Part shown: in pieces, positions 13,322 to 25,636 of the stretch
Position numbering within the stretch: position 1 is the stretch's first letter
Layout of the letters: each line of letters begins with the position of its first letter
NCBI GenBank assembly: GCA_003956705.1
Contig: QZCP01000055.1
Location: 62,001-126,000 of the forward strand
From: Brevipalpus yothersi
Taxonomy: Eukaryota; Arthropoda; Arachnida; Trombidiformes; Tenuipalpidae
Direction of reading: 5' to 3'
Length of the DNA stretch: 64,000 nt
Translations under genes and position numbers: made by a program
Notes under the pieces: generated by a model
Seen by the model: the letters and a program-made list of their open reading frames with translations, nothing else
Told to the model about the DNA's origin: nothing
The model's database searches: none

Positions 13322-14116
13322 TAATCAAATGAATTATAAAACACGCTAAAATATTTCTAATTCACTGAATTGAAGACGTTGAACATCGTTTACTATCCAT
13401 TCGTGCCATATCCAGTGGAGTTCTGAGGTTGTAATCAAATTTTTTGGCCATTTCGTTGGTTTAAAATGGATTTCGAATCATTTGATCAGTGTTAAAAGTA
13501 CAGTGTATTTACAAAAATTCAACGATAATTGATGAAGATTCAACTCGAATTTCTTTCGAAATTTGCTCAATAAGCTATTCTTTTTTTAAAATTTTACTGG
13601 AGCCCATACTTCACGTTTTATTATATTTATCTGAGAAGATTTCATTGTGAGAATCTGGTTGAGATAAGAGTTGACAATGTTCAATTCATTCATTGTGAAA
13701 GTTGAATGTTCAGAGAGAAGTCTAAATGATCAGTTAGGACATCGATCATCCCAGCACAAAAGATAACAATCATTTAACAATAAATCATTTCAGGTGCTCA
13801 TTTTTCTACGCACCAGTCTGGCTGATAATCGAAGAGTTAATACCGTTACTTTCTGACTATGAACGCATTTGGATTGAAATTTTTTTTGATGTCATACTGA
13901 TTTTATGGTATACCTTGATTCAATAGCATCATAGAACAAGGGTTGATCAATCATCGGAGATGGAGCATCCTGATGATGATTGGAACATCTGGATTGTTTG
14001 TTTGAAATTTTCTTCCAACTGAATCACTATCAAGTTCCTGATTTTTGGGGACAAATATTCAGTCTACATCGTTCCATAATCTATTGGCTATTTCCTCGTG
14101 GATCACATATTCCAAG
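13322..14116. other. Intergenic between CD36-family and CAP genes
   Basis: About 800 bases, AT-rich, with no supported coding sequence, RNA gene or obvious repeat. Confidence 0.5.
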
Positions 14117-16352
14117 ATGTCGCTTATTTCGATTTTCTTAATTTGTGCCACGATTTTCAACTCTGGTAAATTATAATTTTCTCTCTCTCGAATTCATTTC
14201 TCTTTTTTCTCCCTTTTACAATTCATGATGCTCATAAAATATTTCTCTTCTTTTCTCTTCTCTCTCATAGCTTTCACCTGTCCTTTCTTACGATTCTCTC
14301 ATTCTCATTCTTTTAGAGGTAATACAGGTAGTAGTAAAAGTTCAATTACACCAGTTGCTGTAACATCCAAATTGCAAACAAGAAAAGGCGAATGTCAATT
14401 AAAAATTAGCCTCATTTCCTAAGCTTATTGAAATATATCATCTCTTTTTACAGCTCCATCAGCAAGCCATTTAACATCCTCTTCTGATGAATCCTCCATA
14501 CCTGGTGAGACTATTTCCTTACAAAATTGCAATCACTTTCACCACTTTTAGCTTATCAGGAAAATATAAGTGTTCAATATATTACCATGGATCATCTGTG
14601 TAGATGAGCAATTAAAATAACACCTCTTTTAGTCAATCTGAGTATCCTTTATCAGCTTATGGCTTTATTGCACAGTTTCAGTTCAATGATGAGCTTATTT
14701 GTAGGTTATGGATCAATCATTGAACATCAAATTGAACGAATGTTCAACTTTTTCATCCAAATATTCTGAAACTAAAACTTTTCCTCCCAAAAAGATGGTC
14801 TTTGAGAAGAGTGAATTGAGTCATTCTGTCCATTATAAGTTTGAAAAACATTTCATCTCATCTTGTTCAGATTATGCAAGCCATGGTGCTTCAATCCCAT
14901 CTGCAGGCATTTCTCAATTCTATCCCTCTGGTTTACCATCTCTTGGAACTGAATATCCGGTGAGAGGTCCAGTGCCCAATTCCCATGGTAAGTCTCATCT
15001 GTATTCGACCGTTTGCTACCTCACTTGGCTTTGGTGATGCCCAAAACCAAATTAGAGCAATACTTTCCGTCCGTATTCTTTTCTTATATGTACTTTCAAC
15101 AAAATTTCCACATTCATTTTCTCAAGACGATGGAAGTCATAGAACTGGAGCAAACGATGCTGGCTGGGAGAATAAGATACTCCAAAAACACAATGAATAT
15201 CGAGCTGCCCATGGTGCTCCAGCCTTTACTTTGGACACAAAAGTAAGTGTCAATATATAGTGCTAGAGGGATCTATTTATTAGTGGAAATTTGACCATTA
15301 TTCTCATCAAAAATTTATCGGTTAATTGTTTCCCTGGTGATCGGTAGTAAACTGATGAAAATAGTAGGGCTTGAAAGCGATTAAATTACTCTGAATCATC
15401 GTGTTACTCTATTAAGAGAAGGTTTCTCTACTAGAAGCTGCTTGAGGTTTCCATTGATATTGAAATTGAATTTTACCCTCGACTGAATTCTTCTTCTGAT
15501 TTGATTGATTCAATTGATTTCAAGAGTTAAGAGCTCTCTCTCTTGTTCATTGAGGAGAATCGATTTAGTTAAAATTTCTAGCATATTATAGATGATTCAT
15601 TAAGAAAATTTATTTCATAATTCATTCATAAATTTCGAAAATTGTCAATTATGAAGTTAATAGACTGACACAATTTTCTTCACCTCCATACGGCTTTTAA
15701 CACTCAAATTACATTTTAAAAATGTTTCTCATGGTCAAAACTGTTACATCTTCCTTTTATTTGGCTCAAACACAATTCAAATAAGAGTGAAAATTAAATA
15801 TTGAACGCTTGCATATAGTTATTTTTCCCTTTTATCTTCATCTTCATCTTTAAAAAATAGCTCAGTCAATTAGCTCAAGAATGGGCTGATAAATTGGGTT
15901 CTAGACCTACAGCCCAATTGGAACATCGTCCCGATAATCAGTATGGTGAAAATATCTTCTGGTCTAGCGCACAGAATGCTGATCGTAAGTAGTTGTCAAA
16001 ATGGTTGAAATAAATAATAATAATACAATTTCGTCTTACAGCTGAAAAGGCTGTGCATGATTGGTACAAGGAGAAGGCTGATTATGATCCAAACAATCCA
16101 GAGGCAAATTTCATCAAAACTGGTAACCATTCATTTTTCACTTGAAATTTGTTTCCCTTCTTTTTTCGATTCTAGACTTTAAATTCTGACCATTTCATCC
16201 TATCTTTATCAGGCCATTTCACTCAGGTCGTTTGGAAAGGATCGACGAAAATTGGATGTGGTAAAAGTTCAGGCAAAACGGGAACTTTCATAGTTTGTAA
16301 CTATGATCCACCTGGAAACGTTAGAGGACAATATGGTCCGAATGTTGCATGA
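14117..16352 (+). CDS. Secreted CAP/SCP-domain protein (GAPR-1-like) with Ser/Pro-rich linker
   Basis: Exons 14117-14165 (signal peptide MSLISIFLICATIFNS), 14454-14504, 14871-14987, 15127-15242, 15861-15984, 16042-16122 and 16213-16352 join in phase, about 225 residues. A Ser/Thr/Pro linker of about 60 residues precedes the CAP domain. CAP hallmarks: QKHNEYRAAHGAP, AQEWADKL, QYGENIFW, GHFTQVVWKGSTKIGCG, IVCNYDPPGNVRGQYG. The two histidines and two acidic residues of the CAP cavity are present (HNEYR, YGEN, GHFTQ). Few cysteines are present, which makes it resemble GAPR-1/PRY proteins more than venom CRISPs. CAP proteins are often secreted and bind lipids; the role here is unknown. An extra microexon beginning at 14319 could also join in phase between the first two exons. 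The ATG choice rests on the signal peptide. Confidence 0.88.
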
Positions 16353-17198
16353 TGATTGATGGATACAAACTGTTTCCCATGTAATCTGAAAAGCAGATGA
16401 ATTGTTCGTTTAATTGAATTCAAGTACGCAATCCTAAATTCCATTAAAAGCTATATGTTCAAAGCGTCTTGATTACATGGAGCAGATAAGCATTGGAAAG
16501 ATAAATTTTTACTAGATGAAATCTGATCTAATACATTCAATGATGTCCTTCAGAGAATGACCAGAGGTGGTCATGTTTCCTCTATATTTCAAAAAAATTC
16601 TCTATTAAAATGTTATAATGTTGATATAAGTGGATGGTTTTGGGCTAACCCGATCTTTAATACATGTATTCATCTACAATTCGATACGCTCATGAAACTG
16701 ATACTTTGGACAAAATAAGGGCAAGATATGAAATCTACACCCCTCTTCATGGGACTTTCTGAAAAGAAAAACATGATGAGCATTGCTTAAAAAACCAGCA
16801 GTAATTCCATATTGATTAGCTGATAATACATGCTGGAGACATCATCCCAGTGGCATGTGATAATCATGCAAGATGTGATGATGAAATTTGAGCAAAAAGA
16901 CGAAGTAATCAAAGAGTTAGAATGAAAATAGGAAGAGAGAAAGTTATTCTATGAACACAAGTTGCATATATTGCAAAATCAAGTTCATTTTCAATAGTTT
17001 AAGAGAGATAATATTAATTATTTGTAAGTTAAAGTTGCGAAATAACGAGTAGACTTTACATAGGCATACTTATTCTTTTATCTTGCATAAATGATAACTT
17101 TACCATAAGATGCTTGATGGGAGAAGGCAATTAAAATTGCTCTTCTCTGATTGGTGTTGACATTGTGAATCTTATCAAAGAAGATTGAAAGATATATG

Positions 17199-17259
<61 letters not shown>

Positions 17260-17542
17260 TAAATTTCTTTTTTCAATTATTGAGGCCTTGTTAATCAAGT
17301 TACGAAATTTTTTGTATCTGATTTGCGCAAGACATTAACGTAAGCATTGAGAAGAAGAAAAAATGAAATACATGTACAAGCACGTTAGCCCCTGAAGGCA
17401 TGAAAAGTTTAGTTTTCAACTCGTTGAGAGAGATTTTCTCTTTTATAATGTCGGTAATTGACATCTACCATCATTTACGAATGCTACTTGTGTATACCAG
17501 TGTTTATCCATCTCTCCGATCGCCATCCTTGTCATCAACGTC
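16353..17542. other. Intergenic between CAP and carboxylesterase genes
   Basis: About 1.2 kb without a supported gene. Apart from a (GA)n microsatellite at about 17202-17257 it is ordinary AT-rich sequence. Confidence 0.5.
17202..17257. repeat. (GA)n microsatellite
   Basis: About 28 uninterrupted AG/GA units, upstream of the carboxylesterase. Confidence 0.97.
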
Positions 17543-19222
17543 ATGCATCAAATCATCATCATTCCGGTGATCATCACAATTATTATCATCATTTCACTAT
17601 TATTACCACCGCCATCATCACAGTCCAGCAAGATATCAAATCAACCCCAAGTGGTAACGAAATTCGGTGCCATACGAGGTGTAACGAATTATTTTGAAAA
17701 TAAAAGTGTCCAAATATTCCACAGTATTCCGTATGCTACATCAAATCGCTTTCAACGATCGTTACCATGGAATGTGCCCTACGATAATGGACTGTACAAT
17801 GCAACTAATGAGAAAATATTTTGTGTATCAATTCCGGTTCCATTGATTGACATCACTTTGCCACCAGATCGAATTGAACAGGAAGATTGTCTTGTTCTCA
17901 GTGTATGGTCACCAAACAATGTGATTAGTGGTACAGAGTTGAGGCCAGTGTTAATTTATTTACACGGTGGTGGCTTTCAATTTGATGTGTCTCGAGATGC
18001 TCGACTTGGTGATCCATCGATTTTGTCGATGGTGGCCGATATAGTGATTGTTACCGTTAAATATCGTCTCGGTGCATTCGCGTGTATGTATGCTGATGAT
18101 GATTTAATTCCCGGCAATTTAGCTCTTGATGATCAATTGTTGGCACTAGAATGGATAAAAGATAATATAATATATTTTGGTGGAGATCCTAATCAAATAA
18201 CTCTTTCGGGTGAAAGTGCTGGCGCCATAAGTACGGGAATCCATTTGATCGTTAATCACGAGAAACACTTGTTTTCCCGAGTGATCCTTCAAAGTGGTAA
18301 CGTTGGCACAGACGTCAATGAGGACAAAGAAATTGCTAGACAAAGATTTAAGTTGATTGCTGATGCGTCTGGCTGTTCATATGAGTGTAATGATTCCAAT
18401 CCGGTGGCAGTTGTTGAGTGTTTAAAGCGATTGGATGCCCAACAATTGAATCATCATTATGTTAAAAGTTCCGAATATTTGACTGGAAAAAATTCTATTC
18501 CACCATGTCTGGTGAACACTGGCCATTATTCACAGGCAAGAGCGAAAAAATTACTCCAACAAGGTCATATTCCGAAAAATATTCCAATATTGTTAACAAG
18601 TATGGTTGATGAGGGCTCAATATCAATCGCTTTTGCGGCTACAAATAATCAAAAATCTGAGATAAAAGAATTGATTCATGATACAATCAGCACAATGGCA
18701 CCAGGTATCAGTGCAATTAAGATGAAAGACATGACGACTCTGTATTTTGGTGGAATATATGAGAATATTTCGTTTGAATATGTGAAAGCATTCTTTCGAA
18801 TGATTGGTGATCGATATTTTAGATGTCAAAACTTGTGGTTCGGTGAAAAGGTTGCTGATAAAGCGAAAATATATTCCCTTGAATTTACCTACACAAGTAA
18901 TGGCTTAAGAGAATGGAAACCAGAACTTTATTTTGATAATAGCTTTGGACCTCGACATGTATCTGATCTCGCCTATGTTTTCGGAACAATTCTTCGTTTC
19001 AAAGATTCACTGCCACAAGAAGATATTGACACATCAATTCGAATGATGAATGTATGGGCTCAATTTATTCATCATGGAACCGTTAATTGGCCGGCGTACA
19101 CTAAATTATCGGATGGAAAACTGATTCCATTCACATATGTGATTGGTGGAGCAAAAGAATTGAATTCTACCCGATTAGATACAAGAAGATCTCTCTGTGA
19201 ACTTTGGTATGAATTTTTTTAG
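17543..19222 (+). CDS. Secreted carboxylesterase/cholinesterase-family hydrolase, single exon
   Basis: One uninterrupted frame of 559 codons encodes a full type-B carboxylesterase. The N-terminus is a very hydrophobic Ile-rich signal peptide or anchor (about residues 4-22), encoded largely by ATC/ATT repeats. Visible landmarks: EDCLVLSVWSP, oxyanion hole LHGGGF, nucleophile S225 in GESAGA, E357 in MVDEGS, and H472 in GPRHVSDLAYVF. The Ser-Glu-His triad is therefore complete and the enzyme should hydrolyse esters. Length fits the family, and the protein ends soon after LCELWYEFF with no GPI-type tail. It lacks features that would let me call acetylcholinesterase. Absence of introns, in contrast with every neighbour, suggests retroposition or intron loss. 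Substrate unknown (xenobiotic, lipid or juvenile-hormone-like esters possible). Confidence 0.93.
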   Translation: MHQIIIIPVIITIIIIISLLLPPPSSQSSKISNQPQVVTKFGAIRGVTNYFENKSVQIFHSIPYATSNRFQRSLPWNVPYDNGLYNATNEKIFCVSIPVPLIDITLPPDRIEQEDCLVLSVWSPNNVISGTELRPVLIYLHGGGFQFDVSRDARLGDPSILSMVADIVIVTVKYRLGAFACMYADDDLIPGNLALDDQLLALEWIKDNIIYFGGDPNQITLSGESAGAISTGIHLIVNHEKHLFSRVILQSGNVGTDVNEDKEIARQRFKLIADASGCSYECNDSNPVAVVECLKRLDAQQLNHHYVKSSEYLTGKNSIPPCLVNTGHYSQARAKKLLQQGHIPKNIPILLTSMVDEGSISIAFAATNNQKSEIKELIHDTISTMAPGISAIKMKDMTTLYFGGIYENISFEYVKAFFRMIGDRYFRCQNLWFGEKVADKAKIYSLEFTYTSNGLREWKPELYFDNSFGPRHVSDLAYVFGTILRFKDSLPQEDIDTSIRMMNVWAQFIHHGTVNWPAYTKLSDGKLIPFTYVIGGAKELNSTRLDTRRSLCELWYEFF

Positions 19223-19908
19223 CCCAATTTGGCTGGATACTCAATTATTTTAATTTTTGGCCACATTTGTAAGCTAAATTTGTGTATATATCGTAACTAT
19301 TTTGAAAATGCTGTGATACACATTTTTTTTCTCCAAGATTTTGTAAATAATCTATTTTTCTCTTTCTTCCTCTCATTGCAAGGATCAAGACAAGATGATC
19401 ATTATGATGAACAATTAGATAACCACAGCAATTATTCAATACTCATGATCTTGTTGCTTGTTTCTTGCCCGATTGAATCTTTCAAGGTATAAAATGTGTG
19501 TATTTATTAAGAATCTTCATCAACGGTGTCAATTTTTCTTTCTTTTCCTCTTACAATAATAGATGCAATACTAGTCTTAATACTTATCATTTTATCTTAT
19601 TTCATCTTCTTCTCGTGACATCTATCACGTAAGTATATGTAAGCTATATTGACGAAAATAATTTCCTTAAACATATCAAAGACACACATCTTCGTTTGGA
19701 TGATGATGATGATCATTTTATGTGAACGGAGGTTAAATAGTGTTTGCAAAATTTTTGGAATTTCATTGAGAGACAATCAATTTTATCACTTCTCAAGGAC
19801 ATATCTATTTATATACTCTCTTAATCAAGGTAATTAGACTTGAAGAAAAAAAGATCCGACCGATGAAAGTGAAGGCTTGCTCATGTATTCAGTGCATCTG
19901 ATGTTTCA

Positions 19909-19910
<2 letters not shown>

Positions 19911-19975
<65 letters not shown>
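19911..19975. repeat. (CT)n microsatellite in spacer copy 1
   Basis: About 32 CT units, located at the same point of the repeated spacer (after TTTCACAT) as the arrays at 25615, 30880 and 33121. Confidence 0.97.
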
Positions 19976-19979
<4 letters not shown>

Positions 19980-20908
19980 ATTTCTCTCTTGCCTAGTGCT
20001 TAATATGGGGTTTTAGCCACAGGGAGGTCTGGAAATTCTCGAAAAACCTCCCCTCTTTGTGAGATGTTTCTAATTAAAATTGCATCATTATCAATGGACT
20101 TTTTGACTCCCGAAAAGACAACCATAAATAGTACGTAACTGGCAGTCTTGACGTCTTTCAAGAACAGCTGGAAGCATAATGTTTTCATCAAGTAAATTTC
20201 TCACTTACCTTCGATGTTGGAATCTCATAGACTGTGACAGTTTGATATATGAATTAAGAAGAAAATTATTGTACACAAACATTGTTGACGGGTATTCAAT
20301 CTATCATCAGTGTTACTTGCATTCCCCACACATGATTGAAATCAAGTTAAGATGTGATTGAAAAATCGTTTTCAACAATTCCAATTGAAATGCATCCTCT
20401 CTTGATACTTTTTACATGATTGAATAATTAAACCTCGATTAGCAAGCGAAAAACTCTGTGATCAGTGCTTTAACTTTCTAGTCAATTTTCGAACAACTAT
20501 TCTAGCTGCCCTCTAAGAAATAGTGATTCCTCAAAAGTTCTATCATGGATCAGCCATAGTAAGTCACTTTTGAAAAGTTTGTCCTTTTACATGGACCTTC
20601 GTATAATATGAACGAAGGCGATCTCATTCACAACATTCCTTTTTCTCTCGTTCAACGAAACTAACTGTGTACAACCCATGATCTAGATCAGAAGAGGAAG
20701 GAAATCTTGAGCTATTCAGAGATAGAGAGAGAGGACATATGGTCCATTTTCATTCCTCTTTTTAACCCTCGGACTTTTGCTAAGGTAACTTCAACCTATT
20801 CGTTAACGTTCAGTTTTGATACTGAAAATGTAGATTTTTTGTGTGTTTGCGTTCGTGTAATAATTGATCATATTCCAGTTGAAATCGAGGGATTTTCCAT
20901 GGAAGGGT

Positions 20909-21110
20909 TCAGTTTTTTTCTTTTATTAAATGATAGGCATTTTCGATTTCAGGTTGCTTGAACTCAAACTTATCTCCTCGCTCTGCTGGCTTACCAGCTT
21001 CATCGTTTTCTTTATTTGTTTCTAGAGCTGCCTCTGATTTAATCTTAAATAACCGTTGAAGTGTTATGTTGTCAAGATTGGTCATAACTTCGTTCCTCAA
21101 CCTTTTTCAC
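20909..21110 (-). pseudogene. Decayed exon related to exon 2 of the secreted orphan gene at 38097-40899
   Basis: Read on the minus strand after an acceptor-like TTGTTTTCTAG near 21110, the frame gives NLDNITLQRLFKIKSEAALE and then DEAGKPAERGDKFEFKQPEIEN. The live gene's exon 2 (39611-39213) has KSEAALEKDEEDDEAGKPAWRGGKVELKQPEIEN's counterpart at the same spacing, and about 100 bases (20943-21045) are clearly homologous. After PEIEN the match ends. No signal-peptide exon or other exons of the live gene are found nearby, so this is a remnant, not a working gene. Confidence 0.7.
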
Positions 21111-22064
21111 TAGAAAACAATAATATCAACATAACACAAGATAATGTAAGTTTGTGTGTGTGTATATTTCAATGCTCATGTTAACTTGAAGAAGCGAAAT
21201 TTGACTATGTCTCCCCTAGAAAACTAGTATCTTCTTTTTCTCCTTTTCGGGAAAAATTTTCAATACAGAGGAAAAAACTTTTCCATCATCACATAGTCTT
21301 CCCAACATCAACTGGCTTCACATCAATCCAGGGGAAAAGTTTTTTCTCTTTCTGTCTCTCTTTTTGTTCGAATGTTTGATTTGAACAGTTGAAGAGTACA
21401 GCAGTGAAACAAAAATCTGGGAAATCTTGTTACTTTTCATTGAACAATTCGTTTTCTGATCTCAATTCAAGTGCGCTTGTGAATACTACTAGGGAATCGA
21501 TGGGAAAGCATTTGTCCTACTCAAATGTGACATGACTATAAAAAATATGGCGTTCAAATTGGGTCCTGGTCCTAAGATCTGTAAAATAATCAAAAGGCTC
21601 AAGAACAATAAAAAATTGGTCAACAACTCTCAATAAGTTGCGAAGCCTATGGAAAAGAATCAATCGTTATCGAGTGTGGTGACAGTCCTCGAGTTATTTC
21701 ATTTTACATCATATATTTTCATGTTCAATTCTACAGCTATTCAAGCTAGCCTGTGTGCAAAATCTTTTTCCAGCGTAATTGTTTTTGATTCATCATTTTT
21801 CATCAATTGCAAACAATAATTTGAAGATCTTACATGTTAATCAGCTACAGCAATTACCAACCAGTTTGCAAGGAGAAATTTGTCCACGCTCTTGGAAAGA
21901 AAAGAATACCTCTCTGATCATCGAGATTCTCATTGTTTCCATTACCAGCCACAAACAGATGTTGGTTCTAATTATCACTTTTGCAATTTTTTGTTTAATC
22001 CTTTGAAACACATCATTGATGATGGAAATCACATCTTCATTTGCTGTCCCTCTGCACCTCAAAA

Positions 22065-25000
22065 ATGGTTGGGAAAGTTTTTTTACTCATCCTTGGAGCT
22101 TATAGCTCTCTAACTGTTTCATCTCGCTCTTCTTTGATCGAACCTACTTGTGGCTATGGATCTTGTCCACATTGGAGCTTGGATCCTGAAACCATCAATA
22201 TTCACCTTGTACCCCACACTCATGATGATGTTGGCTGGTAGATTCTGATTATTCTTTTACCAAACGGTTTATAATGGAATTTCTTTTGATTTTCTCAGGA
22301 TCAAGACTTATGAACAATACTTCTTTGGGACCAGAAAGGAAATCACTCTTTCAAGTGTTCGTAATATTCTGAATTCAGTTGTCGACGAATTGCTCAAAGA
22401 TTCTGAACGGAGATTCATTTACGTTGAGTCTGCTTTTTTCTGGAAGTGGTGGTCTGAACAGACAGATTCGAGAAAAATTCAGGTTAAAAATCTTGTGAAT
22501 TCAGGTAAGAGCTATATATTAAAGAATTTTCTCATTTTCCCAAAATCGGCATTTCTCAACTTCAGATCACTATGTGCTCTCTTCTCTGCTCTTCTTCTGT
22601 CTTCATGATGAATGTTTCTTCTCCTTCCAACGACAACTTTTGGCTGCCTAATTGAATCAATTTTTTTCACTTCTGATAGGTCAATTGGAATTTATCGGAG
22701 GAGGCTGGAGTATGAACGATGAAGCTACCACTCACTATTCTTCCATCATTGACAATATGAGCTATGGTCATCGTTTCCTTTTCTCCTTGTTCGGCAAGTG
22801 TGGCATCCCTCGGGTAGCTTGGCAAATAGACCCATTCGGACATTCACGAGAGCAAGCATCCCTATTTGCACTCATGAATTTTGATGGACTTTTTTTCGGA
22901 CGAATAGACTTTGATGACTTCTATAGGAGGACAATGAACAAATCATTGGAATTCATCTGGTCGGGAAGCGATGATATTGGCCCACAAAGCAATATTTTTT
23001 CTGGTGTTTTACCTAGTTGGTATGGTCCTCCAGAAGGTTTCTGTTTTGATGAGTTGTGTAAGGATAGTCCGATTGTAGAAGATTCTACTTCCATTGAGTA
23101 TAATGCGGACAAAAAAGTTGCTCTTTTCTCTCAACATATCAGGCGTTATCGAAAGATGTACAGAACGAATCATTTAATTTTAACAATGGGTGGAGATTTT
23201 AATTACGAAAATGCTACACCATGGTATGACAATCTGGATAGACTTATTGGGCTTATGAGAAAATTTTCTCCATTCAAGATCAATATTTTCTACTCCACTC
23301 CATCATGTTATCTTCTTGCTCTCAATCAAGCTAACCTCACTTGGCCCATCAAGAAAGATGATTTTTTCCCCTATAGCTCTGACAGTCATTCATATTGGGC
23401 TGGATTTTACACTAGTAGGCCAACAATTAAGTACTATGAGCGTTTCTCAAACAACATTTTCCAAAGTGTCAAGCAACTTCGTGCCATTGCCAACCTCAAT
23501 CAGTCACATGAGAATGAAATCGTCGATAACTTCTTCCGTGCCATGGGTGTCTTGCAGCATCACGATGCTGTGACTGGGACAGAGAGACAGCATGTTGCTG
23601 ATGATTATTCCCGAATACTATCTCGAGCTACAAATCACTCTATTCCACTTATCAATCAAGCATTCAGTCAAATTTTACCAAAAGAAACCAATGTTCCTGC
23701 AATTCAACAATATTTTTGTCCCCTTTTGAACGTAACCGAGTGTCCAATTGTTACTGAAGTGACTTCGAAAAAAATCGCCATAACTCTCTACAATCCTTAT
23801 GCAAGAGGATACAGATATACAATTCGATTACCTTGGGATGGATCTGACTTTATCATCAAAAACCCTCTCGGTCAACTGGTCAATGGACTTGTCGTACCCA
23901 GTCCACCATATTTGAAAAATTTACATGGAAGATCTTCGAATGCCTCTTTCCAACTTGAGTTTCCGGTCAACTTGACTGACTTGGGATTTGTTACATACTT
24001 CGTGGAAAAACAGAATCAGCAAAATCTGAGTTGGACGAAATCTGCTCTACCCAAGCCTATGCCGGAAGGCAAACTTCTGGATGCCCATGGTAATGGATTT
24101 ATGGCGTTCTTTGATAGTGAGAGTGGCAATATACACTCATTAACCCTTGATGATGGTCGATTTGTAAAAATAGATCAAAAATTCCAATATTATGCGGGAA
24201 TGATCGGTGATAACAGAGCTGGTGAATTTCGATCCTCAGGAGCTTATATTTTTCGACCCAATGGTAGTGCCCAAGATTTTCCGAAAACTCCTGAAGCGGA
24301 AATTGTGAAGCATACCAACCTCTTTGAGGTTCGTCAAACTGTTTCCGATTATATCTATCAAGTGATCAGAGTGAGGCCCGATTGTGAATTCATCGAATTT
24401 GAATATAAAATTGGTCCAATTCCAGTTTCCGATTGGATTGGGAAGGAAATAATTTCTGTATTCGATACTAACATCACTTCTTCAGGCATCTTTTACACCG
24501 ATTCAAATGGACGTCAAATGATGAAGAGAATTAGGAATGATACTGCTCCTGAGCCTATTGCTGGAAACTATTACCCAATCAATTCTCGAATCGCAATCAG
24601 AGAAGAAGAATCCAAGGAAACTGAAGGTCTTCAATTGGTCATTTTAACTGACCGTAGCCATGGAGGAAGTAGTTTGAGGAATGGCTCCGTGGAGGTGATG
24701 ATTCATCGACGTCTTCTTCATGATGATGCTTTTGGAGTCGGTGAAGCTCTCAACGAACCTGGAATAGATGGCCGAGGTCTAGTGACTGTTGGAAAACTAT
24801 TCCTGAATATTGCTCACTTGACCAATTCTAATATTCTTCATCGAGAGCATGCACAAAGGCTTTACCTGTCTCCTTTGATAACATTCGGTCTTTATGAGGA
24901 TCTTGACGAATATCTCAACAACTACAAAACTTCCTCATCTTTTATATCTAGTGACTTCCCTGATAATATTCACCTTCTTTCTCTCGAGATGTTGAGCCCA

Positions 25001-25297
25001 AATGAATGGTTGATTCGATTGGAACATTTTTTCCAATCTGTAGATGATCCAAGTGGCCTTTCTCAGGATCAACGAATTGATATTAGAGAAATATTTCCTA
25101 CCAAAAGAGTGTTAGCAGTAAAAGAGACCTCGCTAACTGGATTGGAAGATAAAAGATCTGCCATGGAGCATAGGCTAAGATGGCATCAGAATTCTTCCAC
25201 TGAATTGGAACGAGATGAAGATGATTTCATTGATGATTTCATAATCAACCTCAAACCAATGCAGATCAGAACTCTAATTATCATCTTTGAATCATGA
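22065..25297 (+). CDS. MAN2B1: Lysosomal alpha-mannosidase (GH38), first tandem copy
   Basis: Exons 22065-22237, 22299-22504 and 22680-25297 join in phase to 998 residues, close to the family length of about 1000. It trims mannose from N-glycans in lysosomes or the gut lumen. A signal peptide opens the protein (MVGKVFLLILGAYSSL). GH38 signatures: HLVPHTHDDVGW (zinc-binding His/Asp, residues 47-58), AFFWKWWSEQT, LEFIGGGWSMNDEATTHY, nucleophile D177 in WQIDPFGHSREQAS, and D299 in TMGGDFNYENA, which lines up with the acid/base of human lysosomal mannosidase. QHHDAVTGTERQHVADDY follows. The C-terminal beta domains are complete. The protein most resembles the lysosomal class, not Golgi mannosidase II. 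The large third exon (2618 bases) has exactly the same length in the second copy. Active by sequence. Confidence 0.95.
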
Positions 25298-25614
25298 TAT
25301 TCGAACTGTGAAATGGATCGAAGATATTATGATCTGAATAGATGCATATGTTTTCTAAAATATTAAAAGCATTTAAATGTGATAAATAACAAAAAGATCT
25401 GATCAGTTCTACATGTTCAGTGTTTGCTTTATTATTTGAGGAAGCATATGTCTCTAGAAGTGGAATATATCGCACAATTCAAAATAATTGTGCTTTTTAG
25501 CCAAACTTATAAACACCTCTTTGATCATACCTTGCTAGAGATGGTTGACTTGAAGGAAAAATATCCGACCTATGAAGGCTTGCTCATGCATTTAGTGCAT
25601 CTGAGGTTTCACAT

Positions 25615-25636
25615 CTCTCTCTCTCTCTCTCTCTTG
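25615..25636. repeat. Short (CT)n microsatellite in spacer copy 2
   Basis: About 11 CT units at the position equivalent to the long arrays at 19911 and 33121. Confidence 0.9.

Larger units (their letters stand above)
19535..21500. repeat. Mannosidase-flanking spacer repeat, copy 1 (upstream of first mannosidase)
   Basis: Segments recur elsewhere. 19535-20095 matches 32735-33295 almost base for base, and 20410-20710 matches 33305-33595. 19985-20095 also matches 25645-25735. 20740-20940 and 21050-21500 match 25980-27065 and 36600-37700 more loosely. A stretch of about 300 bases (20096-20410) interrupts this copy only. The block contains a (CT)n array and an exon remnant (separate entries). The part near 21370-21500 recurs upstream of the second mannosidase, so it may include promoter DNA. 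Confidence 0.85.

Noticed and set aside
14708..15037. 109-codon frame beginning MDQSLN upstream of CAP exon 14871
   Set aside because: It runs open into the CAP linker exon, but TTGTTCAG at 14863-14870 is a good acceptor in phase with the signal-peptide exon, so the upstream part is treated as intron. An alternative unsecreted start is not excluded.
19649..19837. 62-codon plus-strand frame, also present in the 32.9 kb copy as a different frame
   Set aside because: The two near-identical DNA copies do not keep the same frame, so it is not selected as coding.
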